Shown: positions 20,324-29,269 of the stretch, in pieces
How positions within the stretch are numbered: the first letter of the stretch is position 1
Layout of the letters: each line of letters begins with the position of its first letter
Source: Rhodobiaceae bacterium
Lineage (GTDB): Bacteria > Pseudomonadota > Alphaproteobacteria > Rhizobiales > Tepidamorphaceae
NCBI GenBank assembly: GCA_020637985.1
Contig: JACKJK010000004.1
Coordinates: 1-64,000, forward strand
Reading direction: 5' to 3'
Length of the DNA stretch: 64,000 nt
The notes under the pieces: generated by a model
What the model saw: only the letters and a program-made list of their open reading frames with translations
Databases searched by the model: none
What the model was told of the DNA's origin: nothing
Position numbers and translations under genes: made by a program

Positions 20324-20365
20324 GGGCAATTCCTCCTGCAGACAGGATGCAGCTTCTTTCCGGTT

Positions 20366-20433
20366 CAAAATTGCGATTTGGGTATATCGAAACATGATTT
20401 TAGCAGATATAGATTCCAAAACAGGCAATTTTG
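20366..20433. promoter_or_regulatory. Distant inverted repeat between lyase and AsnC genes
   Basis: CAAAATTGC (20366-20374) and its exact complement GCAATTTTG (20425-20433) flank a 50-bp AT-rich spacer in the 126-bp divergent promoter region. TTTGG (20377) and CCAAA (20416) add near-symmetric inner arms. Two half-sites on a shared divergent promoter suit an Lrp/AsnC octamer that wraps or loops DNA. Confidence 0.5.
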
Positions 20434-20449
20434 GAGAAAGTGCGCACCG

Positions 20450-20958
20450 ATGAAACTGGACGGCTCGGACCTGCGGATCATCGCCGCCCTGCAGAAGAAT
20501 GCCCGCCAGACCAACCTCGCACTGGCCGACGCAATCGGCCTGTCGCCGACCCCGTGCCTGCGCCGCGTGCGGCAACTGGAGGAGGCGGGCGTCATCCGCG
20601 GCTACCGCGCCGACATCGACCGCAACAAGGTCGGGCTGAACCTGACGATCTTCGTCGGCGTCAAGGTCGAGCGTCACCAGGACGACGAGGCAGCAAAATT
20701 CGTCGACACCGTCACCCGCTGGCCGGAGGTGATCTCGTGTCACCTGGTGTCCGGCGACATCGACTTCCTGCTCGAAGTCGTTGCCGCCAGCATGGAGGAC
20801 TACGAGCAGTTCGTGCTGCAGCGCCTGTTGAAGATCCGTTCCGTCAGGACGTGCGCTCCAACTTCGCCATGCGCACCTACAAGACCGGCGGCGACCTGCC
20901 GGTGCGCCAGGGGATACCAAAGATTAGGCTGGTCACACACGTCGGCGCCGCCCCATAG
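20450..20958 (+). pseudogene. Lrp/AsnC-family regulator, one frameshift near the C-terminus
   Basis: The helix-turn-helix domain ('NLALADAIGLSPTPCLRRVRQLEEAGVI') and the RAM ligand domain are intact to about residue 133 ('LLKIRSVR'). The expected continuation 'DVRSNFAMRTYKTGGDLPV' lies in another frame, and a single missing base at about 20847-20849 (GTCAGGAC) explains it. Corrected, the protein is 169 residues, normal for the family. It is divergent from the methionine-gamma-lyase-like gene, which also has a single-base break. Lrp/AsnC proteins sense amino acids and often control such neighbours. Confidence 0.75.
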
Positions 20959-20984
20959 TATTGCCTGCAACCGGGGAGCACACG

Positions 20985-22223
20985 ATGCACGCAGCCGCCG
21001 CCCAGAGCGCTGTTGACGCGAAGCGCCTGTGGGACGATCTCATGACGCTCGCCGGGTTCGGCGCCCGCGACGATGGCGGGGTGTGCCGCCATGCCCTGTC
21101 GGTCGAGGACATGGCCGCGCGCGCCTGGCTCACGGACAAGGCGCGCGAACGCGGCTACCGCATCGCCGCAGACGATGCGGCAAATCTCTTTATCACGCGC
21201 CCCGGCCGCGACGACACGTTGCCGCCGGTGCTGGCGGGCAGCCACATGGATAGTCAGCCGGCCGGCGGGAAGTTCGACGGTGCATATGGTGTCCTCGCCG
21301 CCTTCGAGGCGCTGCGCGCCCTCGACAATGCCGGCATCGAAACCGCACGGCCCGTCGCCTGCGTCGCCTGGACCAACGAGGAGGGCGGCCGCTTCCATGT
21401 TCCCTGCACCGGATCGCGTGCCTTCGCCACGGGCGCGGTGCCAGAACCGGAACAGACCGACGAAAACGGCGTGCCCCTCGCCGAGGCGCTGAAGACGACG
21501 CTCGACGCAGCCCCCGATGTCGAGCGCATCGCGCCGGGCTTCCCGATACACGCCTATATCGAGCCGCACATCGAGCAGGGGCCGGTGCTGGAACGCGAAG
21601 GCCTGCCGGTCGGCGTCGTCACCGGCATCCAGGGCGTGCGCTGGTTCAACGTCACGGTGAGCGGCGAACCGGGCCACGCGGGAACGGTGCCCCACGCGGT
21701 CCGCCGCGATGCCTTCCAGGCGGCGCTGCGCGCGATCGGCGCGCTCAACGAGCTGATGCACGACCCCGACGATATCGTGCGCTTCACCGTCGGGCACGTC
21801 TCGGTGGTGCCGAACTCGCCCAACACGATCCCTGCCTCGGTGACCTTCTCAATCGATTTCCGCCACCCCGACGCCGCCGTGCTCGACGCTCGCGCAAGCC
21901 GCATCGCCGGTCTGGTCGCCGAAGCAGTCAAGCCCTGCACGGCGGTCCTGACGCCGACGACCGTGATGCAGCCGGTCGCCTTCCCCGACGCCGTGACGCA
22001 GGCGATCGCCGCTGCCGCCGACACCGCCGGCCTGGCGCACAAACAGCTTGCCTCCGGTGCCTTCCACGACGCCGCCCACATCGCCGGCGTCTGCCCGTCC
22101 GGCATGATCTTCATCCCCTGCCGCGGCGGGCTGTCGCATCACCCCGACGAGTGGGCGACGGCTGAACATTGCTCCGCTGGCGCGCGAGTACTCGCCGGCA
22201 CGCTTGCCACGCTGGCCGGCTGA
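20985..22223 (+). CDS. M20 amidohydrolase (N-carbamoyl amino acid hydrolase/allantoate amidohydrolase type)
   Basis: This 412-residue binuclear zinc hydrolase has metal ligands at His87 ('AGSHMDSQ'), Asp98 ('GGKFDGAYG'), the catalytic Glu pair 132-133 ('TNEEGGRF') and a C-terminal His ('LSHHPDEW'). A lid/dimerisation domain ('GVRWFNVTVSGEPGHAGTVPH') sits in the middle. This subfamily releases ammonia from N-carbamoyl amino acids, ureidoglycine or allantoate; the exact substrate is not clear. The ATG at 20985 follows GGGGAG, while a TTG at 20961 is in frame but unsupported. It lies 26 bp after the asnC gene on the same strand. Confidence 0.8.
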   Translation: MHAAAAQSAVDAKRLWDDLMTLAGFGARDDGGVCRHALSVEDMAARAWLTDKARERGYRIAADDAANLFITRPGRDDTLPPVLAGSHMDSQPAGGKFDGAYGVLAAFEALRALDNAGIETARPVACVAWTNEEGGRFHVPCTGSRAFATGAVPEPEQTDENGVPLAEALKTTLDAAPDVERIAPGFPIHAYIEPHIEQGPVLEREGLPVGVVTGIQGVRWFNVTVSGEPGHAGTVPHAVRRDAFQAALRAIGALNELMHDPDDIVRFTVGHVSVVPNSPNTIPASVTFSIDFRHPDAAVLDARASRIAGLVAEAVKPCTAVLTPTTVMQPVAFPDAVTQAIAAAADTAGLAHKQLASGAFHDAAHIAGVCPSGMIFIPCRGGLSHHPDEWATAEHCSAGARVLAGTLATLAG

Positions 22224-22245
22224 ACCTTCAGGTGGGATTGCCGCG

Positions 22246-22551
22246 ATGCTGCCGGGCTGGTGGAACCGTCTCTCGATCCTGACCGGCATCAGGGATTATC
22301 CGCCGGACGAGACTGCCGCGCGGGTGCGGTACAGGCTTGAGCGCATGCCGCAGGCGCGGCGCGAACGGGCGCTCGAACTCCGGCAGCAGGCGATTGCAGA
22401 CCTCGGCAGCGAGGACAGCGCCGACGCCTGGCTCGCGTCCGATGTTCCCTTTCTCGGCAACCGCAAGCCGATCGATATCCTGCACACCGGCAAGGGCGCA
22501 GCGGCAGTCGAATGGGCGCTCCACAACATGCGCCACGGCATCTATTCCTGA
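22246..22551 (+). CDS. Orphan MbcA/ParS/Xre-type antitoxin C-terminal domain protein
   Basis: The product is 101 residues. The C-terminal third ('ADAWLASDVPFLGNRKPIDILHTGKGAAAVEWALHNMRHG') matches the DUF2384 toxin-binding domain of Xre/MbcA/ParS antitoxins, which normally pair with RES-domain NAD-degrading toxins. The N-terminal part is basic and helical but has no clear Xre helix-turn-helix. No RES toxin follows; the next gene is DUF1989 on the other strand. It may be a solitary antitoxin or a relative with another role. The ATG at 22246 follows AGGTGGG. Confidence 0.6.
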   Translation: MLPGWWNRLSILTGIRDYPPDETAARVRYRLERMPQARRERALELRQQAIADLGSEDSADAWLASDVPFLGNRKPIDILHTGKGAAAVEWALHNMRHGIYS

Positions 22552-22562
22552 CAGGAGAACGC

Positions 22563-23165
22563 TCAGGCCGGCAGGATCTCGTAGTGCGCCTCGACCGGCT
22601 TCTGGCTGTTGATCTTCAGGATGTCCTGCGGGCACGCCGACATCACCGCGATGCAGTCGATCTCGGCGCGCAGGGTGACATAGTCGCCGGGCTTGCTGAG
22701 CGCCGGCGCGAACTGCAGGTTGCCCTCCGCGTCCCACGGGATGTTCATGAACAGGTTGATGGAACCCGGCGTGAAGGGAACGCTCAGGCCCAGCTCCAGC
22801 AGGCCGGCGTGGTGATTGTCCTTGCAGTTGTCGTGATAGGTGGTGCAGCCGAGCAGCCCGTAACGCTCGTTGTCGCACGGTGCGATCACGGTGTCGTGGC
22901 GTCCCGGCGAGGTATCCTCGACGAGGGTCATCAGTGCCCGGCGGCGATTGGTGTACAGCGCATCGCCGGTTTTCGGATAGAGCCGCGTCCAGGTGGCGCG
23001 GCACTGCTCGACGCCGATGAACTCGCCCATGTGGCCCGCGACATAAGCCCAGAAGTCGACCACCTGGGTGCCGTGCGTATTGATGATGCGGATCGATTCG
23101 CCGGCGTTGACGGCAACGGCCTTGCCACGGCGGGCAGGCAGGGTGTGGCGGGCGATTTCGGGCAT
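22563..23165 (-). CDS. DUF1989 (urea carboxylase-associated) protein
   Basis: The product is 200 residues. It has the DUF1989 signature: 'VVDFWAY', 'SPGRHDTVIAPCDNERYGLLGC' and 'NLFMNIPW'. The family occurs with urea amidolyase and urea carboxylase genes and in nitrogen catabolism generally, and some members act with guanidine- or amino-acid-degrading operons. Its biochemical role is not established. It stands alone here, convergent with the antitoxin-like gene and divergent from the transpeptidase gene. GAGGAA precedes the ATG. Confidence 0.75.
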   Translation of the reverse strand: MPEIARHTLPARRGKAVAVNAGESIRIINTHGTQVVDFWAYVAGHMGEFIGVEQCRATWTRLYPKTGDALYTNRRRALMTLVEDTSPGRHDTVIAPCDNERYGLLGCTTYHDNCKDNHHAGLLELGLSVPFTPGSINLFMNIPWDAEGNLQFAPALSKPGDYVTLRAEIDCIAVMSACPQDILKINSQKPVEAHYEILPA

Positions 23166-23446
23166 GCATTCCTCGGATTTTCTGCACTTGGGACGCGGTG
23201 AGATTGCGGCAAACAGCGCCCTGCGTCCAGAAGTGCCTTTACGGAAAGGTGAAAATGCCGCGCTTCGCGAAGACCGCGCCTAAATCACAATTCCGTAAGT
23301 GTTGCACAAGAAGCATATTTCGTTGACGGGCGAGGTGGTATGACCAGCACGGATGACCCACATGCGGGTCTCGCGTTGGCCATGGATCGCAGTCCGGCCA
23401 ATCGGAATTGGGCCGGTGGCGGAGCCGGCGAACCGGAGAGATATCG

Positions 23447-24073
23447 ATGCAGCGGCGCCAGTTTCTGACCGGACTTGCAGCGTCCACCGCCTCGCTGGCG
23501 GCAGGACCCGTCCTTGCTTCCCCCTTCACCGAGCATGGCGGCATTCGCGTGCTGGTCGATCCGCCAAACTACGCCGGCGGCCCGAACTACCGGGTGGCAA
23601 AGCAGTTCCGCCGCCAGGAAGTCCTCTACGACACCAAGGAAAAGCCCGGCACGATCGTCATCGATCCTGCAAAGCGGTTCCTCTATCTGGTGATGGCCGA
23701 TGGCAAGGCGATGCGCTACGGCGTTGGCGTTGGCCGCGAGGGTTTCCTGTGGTCCGGCCGCGCCCGCATCCAGCGCAAGGCGGAATGGCCCGACTGGACC
23801 CCGCCCGCCGAGATGATCAAGCGCCGCCCCGACCTTGCCAAGTACCGTGGCGGCATGCCCGGCGGCCCGGAAAACCCGCTCGGCGCCCGCGCCATGTACC
23901 TCTATCGCGGCTCGCAGGACACCATGTACCGCATCCACGGCACCAACGAGCCGTGGACCATCGGCCAGGCGATGTCGTCGGGCTGCATCCGCCTCGTCAA
24001 CGACGATGTCACCGACCTCTACGAGCGCGTCAAGATCGGCACCCGCGTCGTGGTGCTCGCCGCCGAGGTCTGA
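23447..24073 (+). CDS. L,D-transpeptidase (YkuD family)
   Basis: The product is 208 residues with an 'RRQFLTGLA' Tat/Sec-type leader to about residue 25. A YkuD catalytic domain follows, with His164 in 'IHGTNEP' and the nucleophile Cys180 in 'SSGCIRL'. It should act in the periplasm, forming 3-3 cross-links in peptidoglycan or anchoring proteins to it, as in many Rhizobiales with numerous such enzymes. The ATG at 23447 follows GGAGAG and begins the leader. A strong terminator follows the gene, so it is probably monocistronic. Confidence 0.9.
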   Translation: MQRRQFLTGLAASTASLAAGPVLASPFTEHGGIRVLVDPPNYAGGPNYRVAKQFRRQEVLYDTKEKPGTIVIDPAKRFLYLVMADGKAMRYGVGVGREGFLWSGRARIQRKAEWPDWTPPAEMIKRRPDLAKYRGGMPGGPENPLGARAMYLYRGSQDTMYRIHGTNEPWTIGQAMSSGCIRLVNDDVTDLYERVKIGTRVVVLAAEV

Positions 24074-24102
24074 TCCCTCGTCCGGGCATCCCTTGAATTC
24101 AG

Positions 24103-24138
24103 GGCTCGCGAGGAGCGATCCTCGCGGGCCTTTTCTTT
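24103..24138 (+). terminator. Rho-independent terminator after the L,D-transpeptidase gene
   Basis: A 12-bp stem (24103-24114 and 24119-24130, one mismatch) with a GCGA loop is followed by TTTTCTTT. It separates the transpeptidase gene from the convergent TRAP permease gene. Confidence 0.85.
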
Positions 24139-24180
24139 ATGGCCGTGATAGCCTGGCAGCCGAGGCAGCGCGGCTTGAGG

Positions 24181-26352
24181 TCAGGCTGTGCCCGAGGCAG
24201 TGCCTGAGGCACTGCTGCGCCGGTCCTGCCGGATGCTCCATGCCAGGATTGCCAGCACGCCGAACCCGCCGACGACCTCCAGCACGGGCGTGTTCGGCCA
24301 CATCAGCGCAACTCCCGCGGCGCCGACGAGAATGCGCAGCGGCCAGTTGAGCGGCGCCTCCATGTGCCCCTCGATGGCCGCGCCGAGCGCATAGACGCCA
24401 ACCGTCGCCGTCAGGAAGATCAGCATTACTTCCATCGGCGTGCCGCCGACGAAGTTGGTGTAGGCGAACAGGATCGGCACCAGGTACATGCCCTTGGCGA
24501 GTTTCCACGAGGTCAGCCCGGTCGCCATCGGCGGCGTCTTGGCGATCGCGGCAGCCGCGAACGCCGTCAGGCAGACAGGCGGCGTGACGTTGGAATCCTG
24601 GCTGAGCCAGAAGATGATGAGGTGTGCCGACAGCAGCGCGGCGGTCACCACCGCCGGATCGAGCACCTGGTCATAGACCAGCGACAGCACCTCCTGTGGC
24701 GTTGCCGAAACCAGCGCGCGGGCTTCGGCGACCGGCATCGGCGCGGCAAGCCGTGTCAGGGCTTCCGGGTCCGACAGCATGAACACCATCCGCGCCGCCT
24801 CCGGCACGCTGCCGCTGGCGATGGCGTCGATCAGGTGGTTGTTCTGGATCAGGATGTGCAACGCCGGCGCCGACAGCGTCGCCAGCACAATGTAGGCGGC
24901 CGTCACCGGCAGGCCCATGCCAAGCACCAGCGAGGCGAGCGCGATCAGCACGATCGCCACGAACAGGTTGCCGCCGGCCCAGTCGGCGATCATCAGCGAG
25001 AAGGTGTTGCCGACGCCGGTCATGGCGATGACGTTGACGACGAGACCCACCGTGATCAGCAGCACGCCGGTCATGATCATGTTGCGCGCACCAAGCGACA
25101 GCGCGTCGAGGATCGCACGCGGGCCCATGCGGTTCGGCGTGATCCAGGATGCGGCGATGACAGCAAGGATCGACCATGCGGCAGCGTAGGTCGGCGTGAA
25201 GCCGCGCATCAGCAGCACGATCAGCAGCCCGATCGGAAACAGGAAAGCCGGGCCGCCGCGCCGCAGCACGTCGAGCGCACGCGGACTGTCTTCGTCGGTC
25301 GACACCAGGTTGTGACGCTTCGCCTCGATGCGCACGAAGAAGGCCACCGACAGGAAATAGACGATCGCCGGCAGGAAGCTGACCGCCACGATGTCGAGAT
25401 AGGGGATCTGCGTGTAGCTCGCCATCACGAAGGCGCCCGCCCCCATGATCGGCGGCATCAACTGGCCGCCCGTCGAGGACGCGGCTTCCACGCCGGCTGC
25501 GAACTTCGGCGGAAAGCCGGACCGCTTCATCAGCGGGATCGTGATGACGCCGGTCGAGACCGTGTTGGCGACGGCCGACCCGGAAATCGTGCCGGTCAGC
25601 CCGGAGGCGAAGACGGCGACAAACCCCGGCCCGCCGGTGAAGCGCCCGGCAAGCGCGCGGGCGAGATCGATGATGAAGTCGCCGGCGCCCGAGCGCACCA
25701 GGAACGCCCCGAACAGGATGAACAGGAAGACGAAGCTCGCCGAGATATTGCCGATGATGCCGAACATGCCCTCGTCGGCGAAGATCGAGCGGAACACCAC
25801 AGTCTCCACGGTGAGCCCGGAAAAGCGGAAGACGCCGCTGATGAGCCCGCCCCACCAGCTGACGTAGGTCAGCGCCGCGATGGCGATCAGCGGGATGATC
25901 CAGCCGGTGGCCCGCCGCGTCAGTTCCAGCGCGGCGACGATGACGAAGATCGCCAGCCCCCACTCGTGCGCCGCCAGATGCACCCCGCGCGCATAGATCG
26001 CGTCTTCCGACGCCAGGATGGCGATCGTCGCCAGCGCCGCCGCGGCGCCGAAGGCGATGTCGAAGGCAAGGACCACCCTCTGGCCGCGCGCGCTTTCCAC
26101 CTGCACCAGCGGGTAGCGCAGCGCGCACACGAAGGCGAGGCCGGCGAAATGCAGACCGACGAACTTGATGCCGGTCAGCCATTCCGACAGCACCGGGCCG
26201 AACAGGTTGGCGACCACGTGCACGATCGAGATGGCGATGCAGGCGGCGACGAACACCGCCTTCATCGGCCCTGCGAATTCGCGCACCGGCTCGGCCGCCA
26301 CGGCGCCGGCGGCTTCGTCGTCCGCCGTCTGCTGCTTGGTGTCCTGGTTCAT
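24181..26352 (-). CDS. TRAP transporter fused permease (TAXI system DctQM)
   Basis: The product is 723 residues with around 18 hydrophobic segments. A short N-terminal 4-helix DctQ-like part is fused to a large DctM-like part, as is usual for TAXI-type TRAP transporters. Typical DctM motifs are present ('GSAVANTVSTGVITIPLMKRSG', 'LGMGLPVTAAYIVLA'). It carries sodium-coupled uptake of the ligand delivered by the periplasmic protein encoded just upstream. The ATG at 26352 follows GGGGGG; the frame is open further upstream without a better start. Confidence 0.9.
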   Translation of the reverse strand: MNQDTKQQTADDEAAGAVAAEPVREFAGPMKAVFVAACIAISIVHVVANLFGPVLSEWLTGIKFVGLHFAGLAFVCALRYPLVQVESARGQRVVLAFDIAFGAAAALATIAILASEDAIYARGVHLAAHEWGLAIFVIVAALELTRRATGWIIPLIAIAALTYVSWWGGLISGVFRFSGLTVETVVFRSIFADEGMFGIIGNISASFVFLFILFGAFLVRSGAGDFIIDLARALAGRFTGGPGFVAVFASGLTGTISGSAVANTVSTGVITIPLMKRSGFPPKFAAGVEAASSTGGQLMPPIMGAGAFVMASYTQIPYLDIVAVSFLPAIVYFLSVAFFVRIEAKRHNLVSTDEDSPRALDVLRRGGPAFLFPIGLLIVLLMRGFTPTYAAAWSILAVIAASWITPNRMGPRAILDALSLGARNMIMTGVLLITVGLVVNVIAMTGVGNTFSLMIADWAGGNLFVAIVLIALASLVLGMGLPVTAAYIVLATLSAPALHILIQNNHLIDAIASGSVPEAARMVFMLSDPEALTRLAAPMPVAEARALVSATPQEVLSLVYDQVLDPAVVTAALLSAHLIIFWLSQDSNVTPPVCLTAFAAAAIAKTPPMATGLTSWKLAKGMYLVPILFAYTNFVGGTPMEVMLIFLTATVGVYALGAAIEGHMEAPLNWPLRILVGAAGVALMWPNTPVLEVVGGFGVLAILAWSIRQDRRSSASGTASGTA

Positions 26353-26431
26353 GCTGCGCGACCCCCCATACGCACGCGTCCGCCGCACGCATTCCGCGTA
26401 CCAGCCGCAAATCGCGTCGATCGGACAGGAC

Positions 26432-26456
26432 GGCCGGCGGCCCTGGGCCGCCGGCC
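26432..26456. repeat. Perfect GC-rich inverted repeat inside the TAXI operon
   Basis: GGCCGGCGGCCC is followed one base later by its exact complement (26432-26443 and 26445-26456). It lies between the binding-protein stop and the permease start and has no T tract. Such hairpins can protect the upstream message or attenuate the downstream one, giving excess binding protein. Confidence 0.6.
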
Positions 26457-26475
26457 TGTGGCTGATCGGGTGCCC

Positions 26476-27507
26476 CTACTTGAGGCGGTCGGGAATCGTG
26501 ACGCCCGCTTCCTCGTAGTAGCGCACCGCACCGGGATGCAGCTTCACCGGCAGGCCGGCGATGGCGCTTTCGAGGCTCATCGCGTTGGTCGCCTTGTGGA
26601 TGCCCTGCAGGAACGCCAGGTTCTCGTAGATGGTCTTGGTGATCAGGTAGACCGTCTCTTCGGGAACGCTGTCACGCACGGCGAGGAAGTTGGGCTGCGC
26701 GATGGTGGTCACGTCCTTGTCGAGGCCCGGATAGGTGCCGCCCTTGATGACGAAAGGCACCCACAGGTCCTCGAAGTCGCCGTTGGCTTCCTTCACCTGG
26801 TCCGGCGTGAACGACAGCAGCGTCACCTTGTCGGCCATGGTGGCATAGAGCTTGGAGACCGCGCCGACGGGCGGGCCGGCGGGCGTCGAGACCGCCTGCA
26901 CCTGGCCGTTCTGCAGCGCGTCGACGGAGGGGCCATACCCCGCGTACATCAGCTCGTAATCCTTTTCCGGATCGATGCCGAGGTTGCCGAGGATGGCGTT
27001 GTTGGAACCCAGCGTGCCGGAATTCTTGGCACCGAGGCCGACCGCCTTGCCCTTCAGCTCCATCATGTCCGAGATGGTTCCGGTCTTGGCGTATTCGTTC
27101 AGCACGATGAAGTGCTCGACGTTCGGCCACAGCATGGTGATCGAGCGCATGTGCTCCTGCGGGCCGTCGTTGGCGAGCGGGCCGGTGCCCTTGGCCGCAT
27201 AGGCGCCGAACAGGCCCTGGATGATGGCGAACTGGGCTTCGTCCTCGCGGATCAGCTTGACGTTCTCGCCCGAGCCGGCGGAGTTGATCGCCGACATGTT
27301 GATCTTCTGCTTGGGCTGCAGCTTGACCTTGACGAGCGTGGCAAGCGCCACGCCGACCGGATAGTAGGTGCCGCCGGTGGAGGCGGTCGCCAGCAGGTAG
27401 TCCTGCGCCTCCTGCGCGCGCGCCGGCGCGGAAAGGCTGGTGGCGGCCATGGCCACGCCAACAAAGGCGGCGGCCGCGCCACGCAAAACGGAGCGACGGT
27501 CAGTCAT
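26476..27507 (-). CDS. TAXI-family TRAP substrate-binding protein
   Basis: The product is 343 residues with a leader to about residue 31 (twin-Arg 'TDRRSVLRGAAAAF' then 'PARAQ'). The mature TAXI fold opens with 'LLATASTGGTYYPVGVALA', typical of the family. It binds the solute in the periplasm and hands it to the fused permease encoded next. Known TAXI ligands include glutamate and other small acids; the ligand here is not predictable. It is the first gene of the two-gene operon. Confidence 0.9.
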   Translation of the reverse strand: MTDRRSVLRGAAAAFVGVAMAATSLSAPARAQEAQDYLLATASTGGTYYPVGVALATLVKVKLQPKQKINMSAINSAGSGENVKLIREDEAQFAIIQGLFGAYAAKGTGPLANDGPQEHMRSITMLWPNVEHFIVLNEYAKTGTISDMMELKGKAVGLGAKNSGTLGSNNAILGNLGIDPEKDYELMYAGYGPSVDALQNGQVQAVSTPAGPPVGAVSKLYATMADKVTLLSFTPDQVKEANGDFEDLWVPFVIKGGTYPGLDKDVTTIAQPNFLAVRDSVPEETVYLITKTIYENLAFLQGIHKATNAMSLESAIAGLPVKLHPGAVRYYEEAGVTIPDRLK

Positions 27508-27691
27508 CTGGGATCTCCTCTTTCTTCCCTCTGGTCGGGCTTGTCCGCCCGCAGTGTCGCCTGGTGTGTTTCTTGATCTAGGCGGATGATAACATAAGCC
27601 AATGTGCGCGCAGGTGAACCCTTCGATTGCATTCGCAAGCCGGCACCATGCAGAAATTCCCGCGGCGAATGCGCACGCATGGTGCCGCCGC

Positions 27692-29269
27692 TTATCCGAC
27701 GATCGCGTAGCACGAGCGGCGCGGATCGGCGCCGCCCATCAGGAGACCGTCATCGGCGCGGGCGATCACGTTGGCACCGCCCATCAGCCGCGACCACGCC
27801 CCGACGCGATCCGGCTCCCAGCCCTTCCCGCGCAGCATGGCGTCCCAGCTTGCCGGACAGCGGTCTTCCAGCATCACGCGCCTGCCCGCGTCGTGGCGGA
27901 TGCGCGGCCACTCCACGGCAGCCTGCACATCGAGCCCCTGTTCGTAGTGCCGGCGCAGGATCTGGTAGAGGCTCTGCGGCTGGCCATGGTCGCCCGGCGT
28001 CGCCAGCGCCATTGCCACTTGTCCGCCCTTCGTCACCAGTGCGGGACACAGCGTGTGGAAGGGCCGGTAGCCGCCGCGTCCGCCACGGACCGGATCGCCG
28101 TCGAGCGTTTCCAGCCGCGCCCGGTTGTGCAGCACGACGCCGTGCTCGGCGCAGACCACGCCGGAGCCGTATTCCTCGAAAAGCGACTGTACCCACGAGA
28201 CAGCGTTGCCGTCGGCGTCGATGACCACCAGCGTCGCCGTGTCACCTCCCCCGGAAACCGTCGGCCGGTCGGATGCGTGCGCCGCCAGTGACACCAGCCC
28301 CTCGCGGGTCAGCAGATTGTCGGGACGCTCCACCCGGCGCGGATCGGCACAGCGGCTATCGCGCGCCACGAACGCCGCCTGCTTGTGGGCAAGATAGGCG
28401 AGAGGATTGACGAGCGGGTCGCTGCCGTCCGCGGGCGGCGCCCGGTGGTCGTGCTCGTCGAGCCCCAGCAGCACGGCAAGCGCCAGCCCCTGCGAGTTCG
28501 GCGGCGCGGCATGCACCTGCATCCCGCGCCACTCCACGGTCAGCGGAACATCGAACAGCGTCTCGTGGCCGGCAAGGTCTTCACCGTCGAGCAGCACGCC
28601 CTGCTCACGCGCATCCGCAAGCCAGCTTTGCGCAAGCGGCCCCTCGTAGAACGCCCGCCAGCCGTGTTGGGCAAGATGGCGCAGAGTCCGTGCAGCCGCC
28701 CGCTGGCGCACGTTTGCGCCGAGCCGGTAGCTGCCGGGCGCGCCGAATATCTCCGCGAGCTTGGGAAACTGCGCCACCAGGCCCCGGTATACCGGGCCGT
28801 TGTGAAAGGTCACCGAGGACTGATCCGCCGGCACGCCGGCTTCCGCCACCGCGATGGCCCTGGCGAGAACCTCCGCGAAAGACCGCGTGCCGTGGCGCTC
28901 CAGCGATTGCCCCCACGCGGCGACGACACCCGGCACGCTCACGGCAAGCGGCCCGCGCTCGGGCAGGCGCTCGTGCCCCTGCGCGCGCAACGCGTCGGCA
29001 TCGAACGAGCGCGCCAGCTTGCCCGATCCGTTGATCGCTTCGACATTGCCGCCAGCATCGCTCCACATCGAAACCGCGTCGCCGCCGATGCCGTTCATGA
29101 ACGGAATGGCGATGGCGAGCGTCACCGCTGCGGCGATCGCCGCGTCCATCGCGTTGCCGCCCTCGCGCAGCATCGCCGCGCCCGCTTCAGCAGCGAGATG
29201 ATGCCCGGCGACGACCATGCCGCGGTCGCCCGTCATCACCACCGGGCGATGAGCAAGCTGGCCCGTCAT
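27692..29269 (-). CDS. Gamma-glutamyltransferase-family protein
   Basis: The product is 525 residues of the Ntn-hydrolase gamma-glutamyltransferase family. The self-cleaving nucleophile is expected at Thr344 in 'GGGDTATLVVID', which would separate large and small subunits. The N-terminus has no convincing signal peptide, so it may act in the cytoplasm, like the gamma-glutamyl hydrolases and cephalosporin-acylase-like members of the family. It overlaps the upstream M24 peptidase gene by 4 bp (ATGA), implying translational coupling. It is the last gene of the long minus-strand operon. Substrate unknown, perhaps gamma-glutamyl amides or other N-acyl compounds. Confidence 0.85.
   Translation of the reverse strand: MTGQLAHRPVVMTGDRGMVVAGHHLAAEAGAAMLREGGNAMDAAIAAAVTLAIAIPFMNGIGGDAVSMWSDAGGNVEAINGSGKLARSFDADALRAQGHERLPERGPLAVSVPGVVAAWGQSLERHGTRSFAEVLARAIAVAEAGVPADQSSVTFHNGPVYRGLVAQFPKLAEIFGAPGSYRLGANVRQRAAARTLRHLAQHGWRAFYEGPLAQSWLADAREQGVLLDGEDLAGHETLFDVPLTVEWRGMQVHAAPPNSQGLALAVLLGLDEHDHRAPPADGSDPLVNPLAYLAHKQAAFVARDSRCADPRRVERPDNLLTREGLVSLAAHASDRPTVSGGGDTATLVVIDADGNAVSWVQSLFEEYGSGVVCAEHGVVLHNRARLETLDGDPVRGGRGGYRPFHTLCPALVTKGGQVAMALATPGDHGQPQSLYQILRRHYEQGLDVQAAVEWPRIRHDAGRRVMLEDRCPASWDAMLRGKGWEPDRVGAWSRLMGGANVIARADDGLLMGGADPRRSCYAIVG

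Noticed and set aside
23166..23446. TTGACG near 23324 as a promoter -35 for the transpeptidase gene
   Set aside because: No -10 element at a workable spacing was found.
24364..27576. A 1,070-codon open frame on the plus strand
   Set aside because: It is antisense to the TAXI transporter genes; its Arg/His/Asp-rich low-complexity composition shows it is not a gene.
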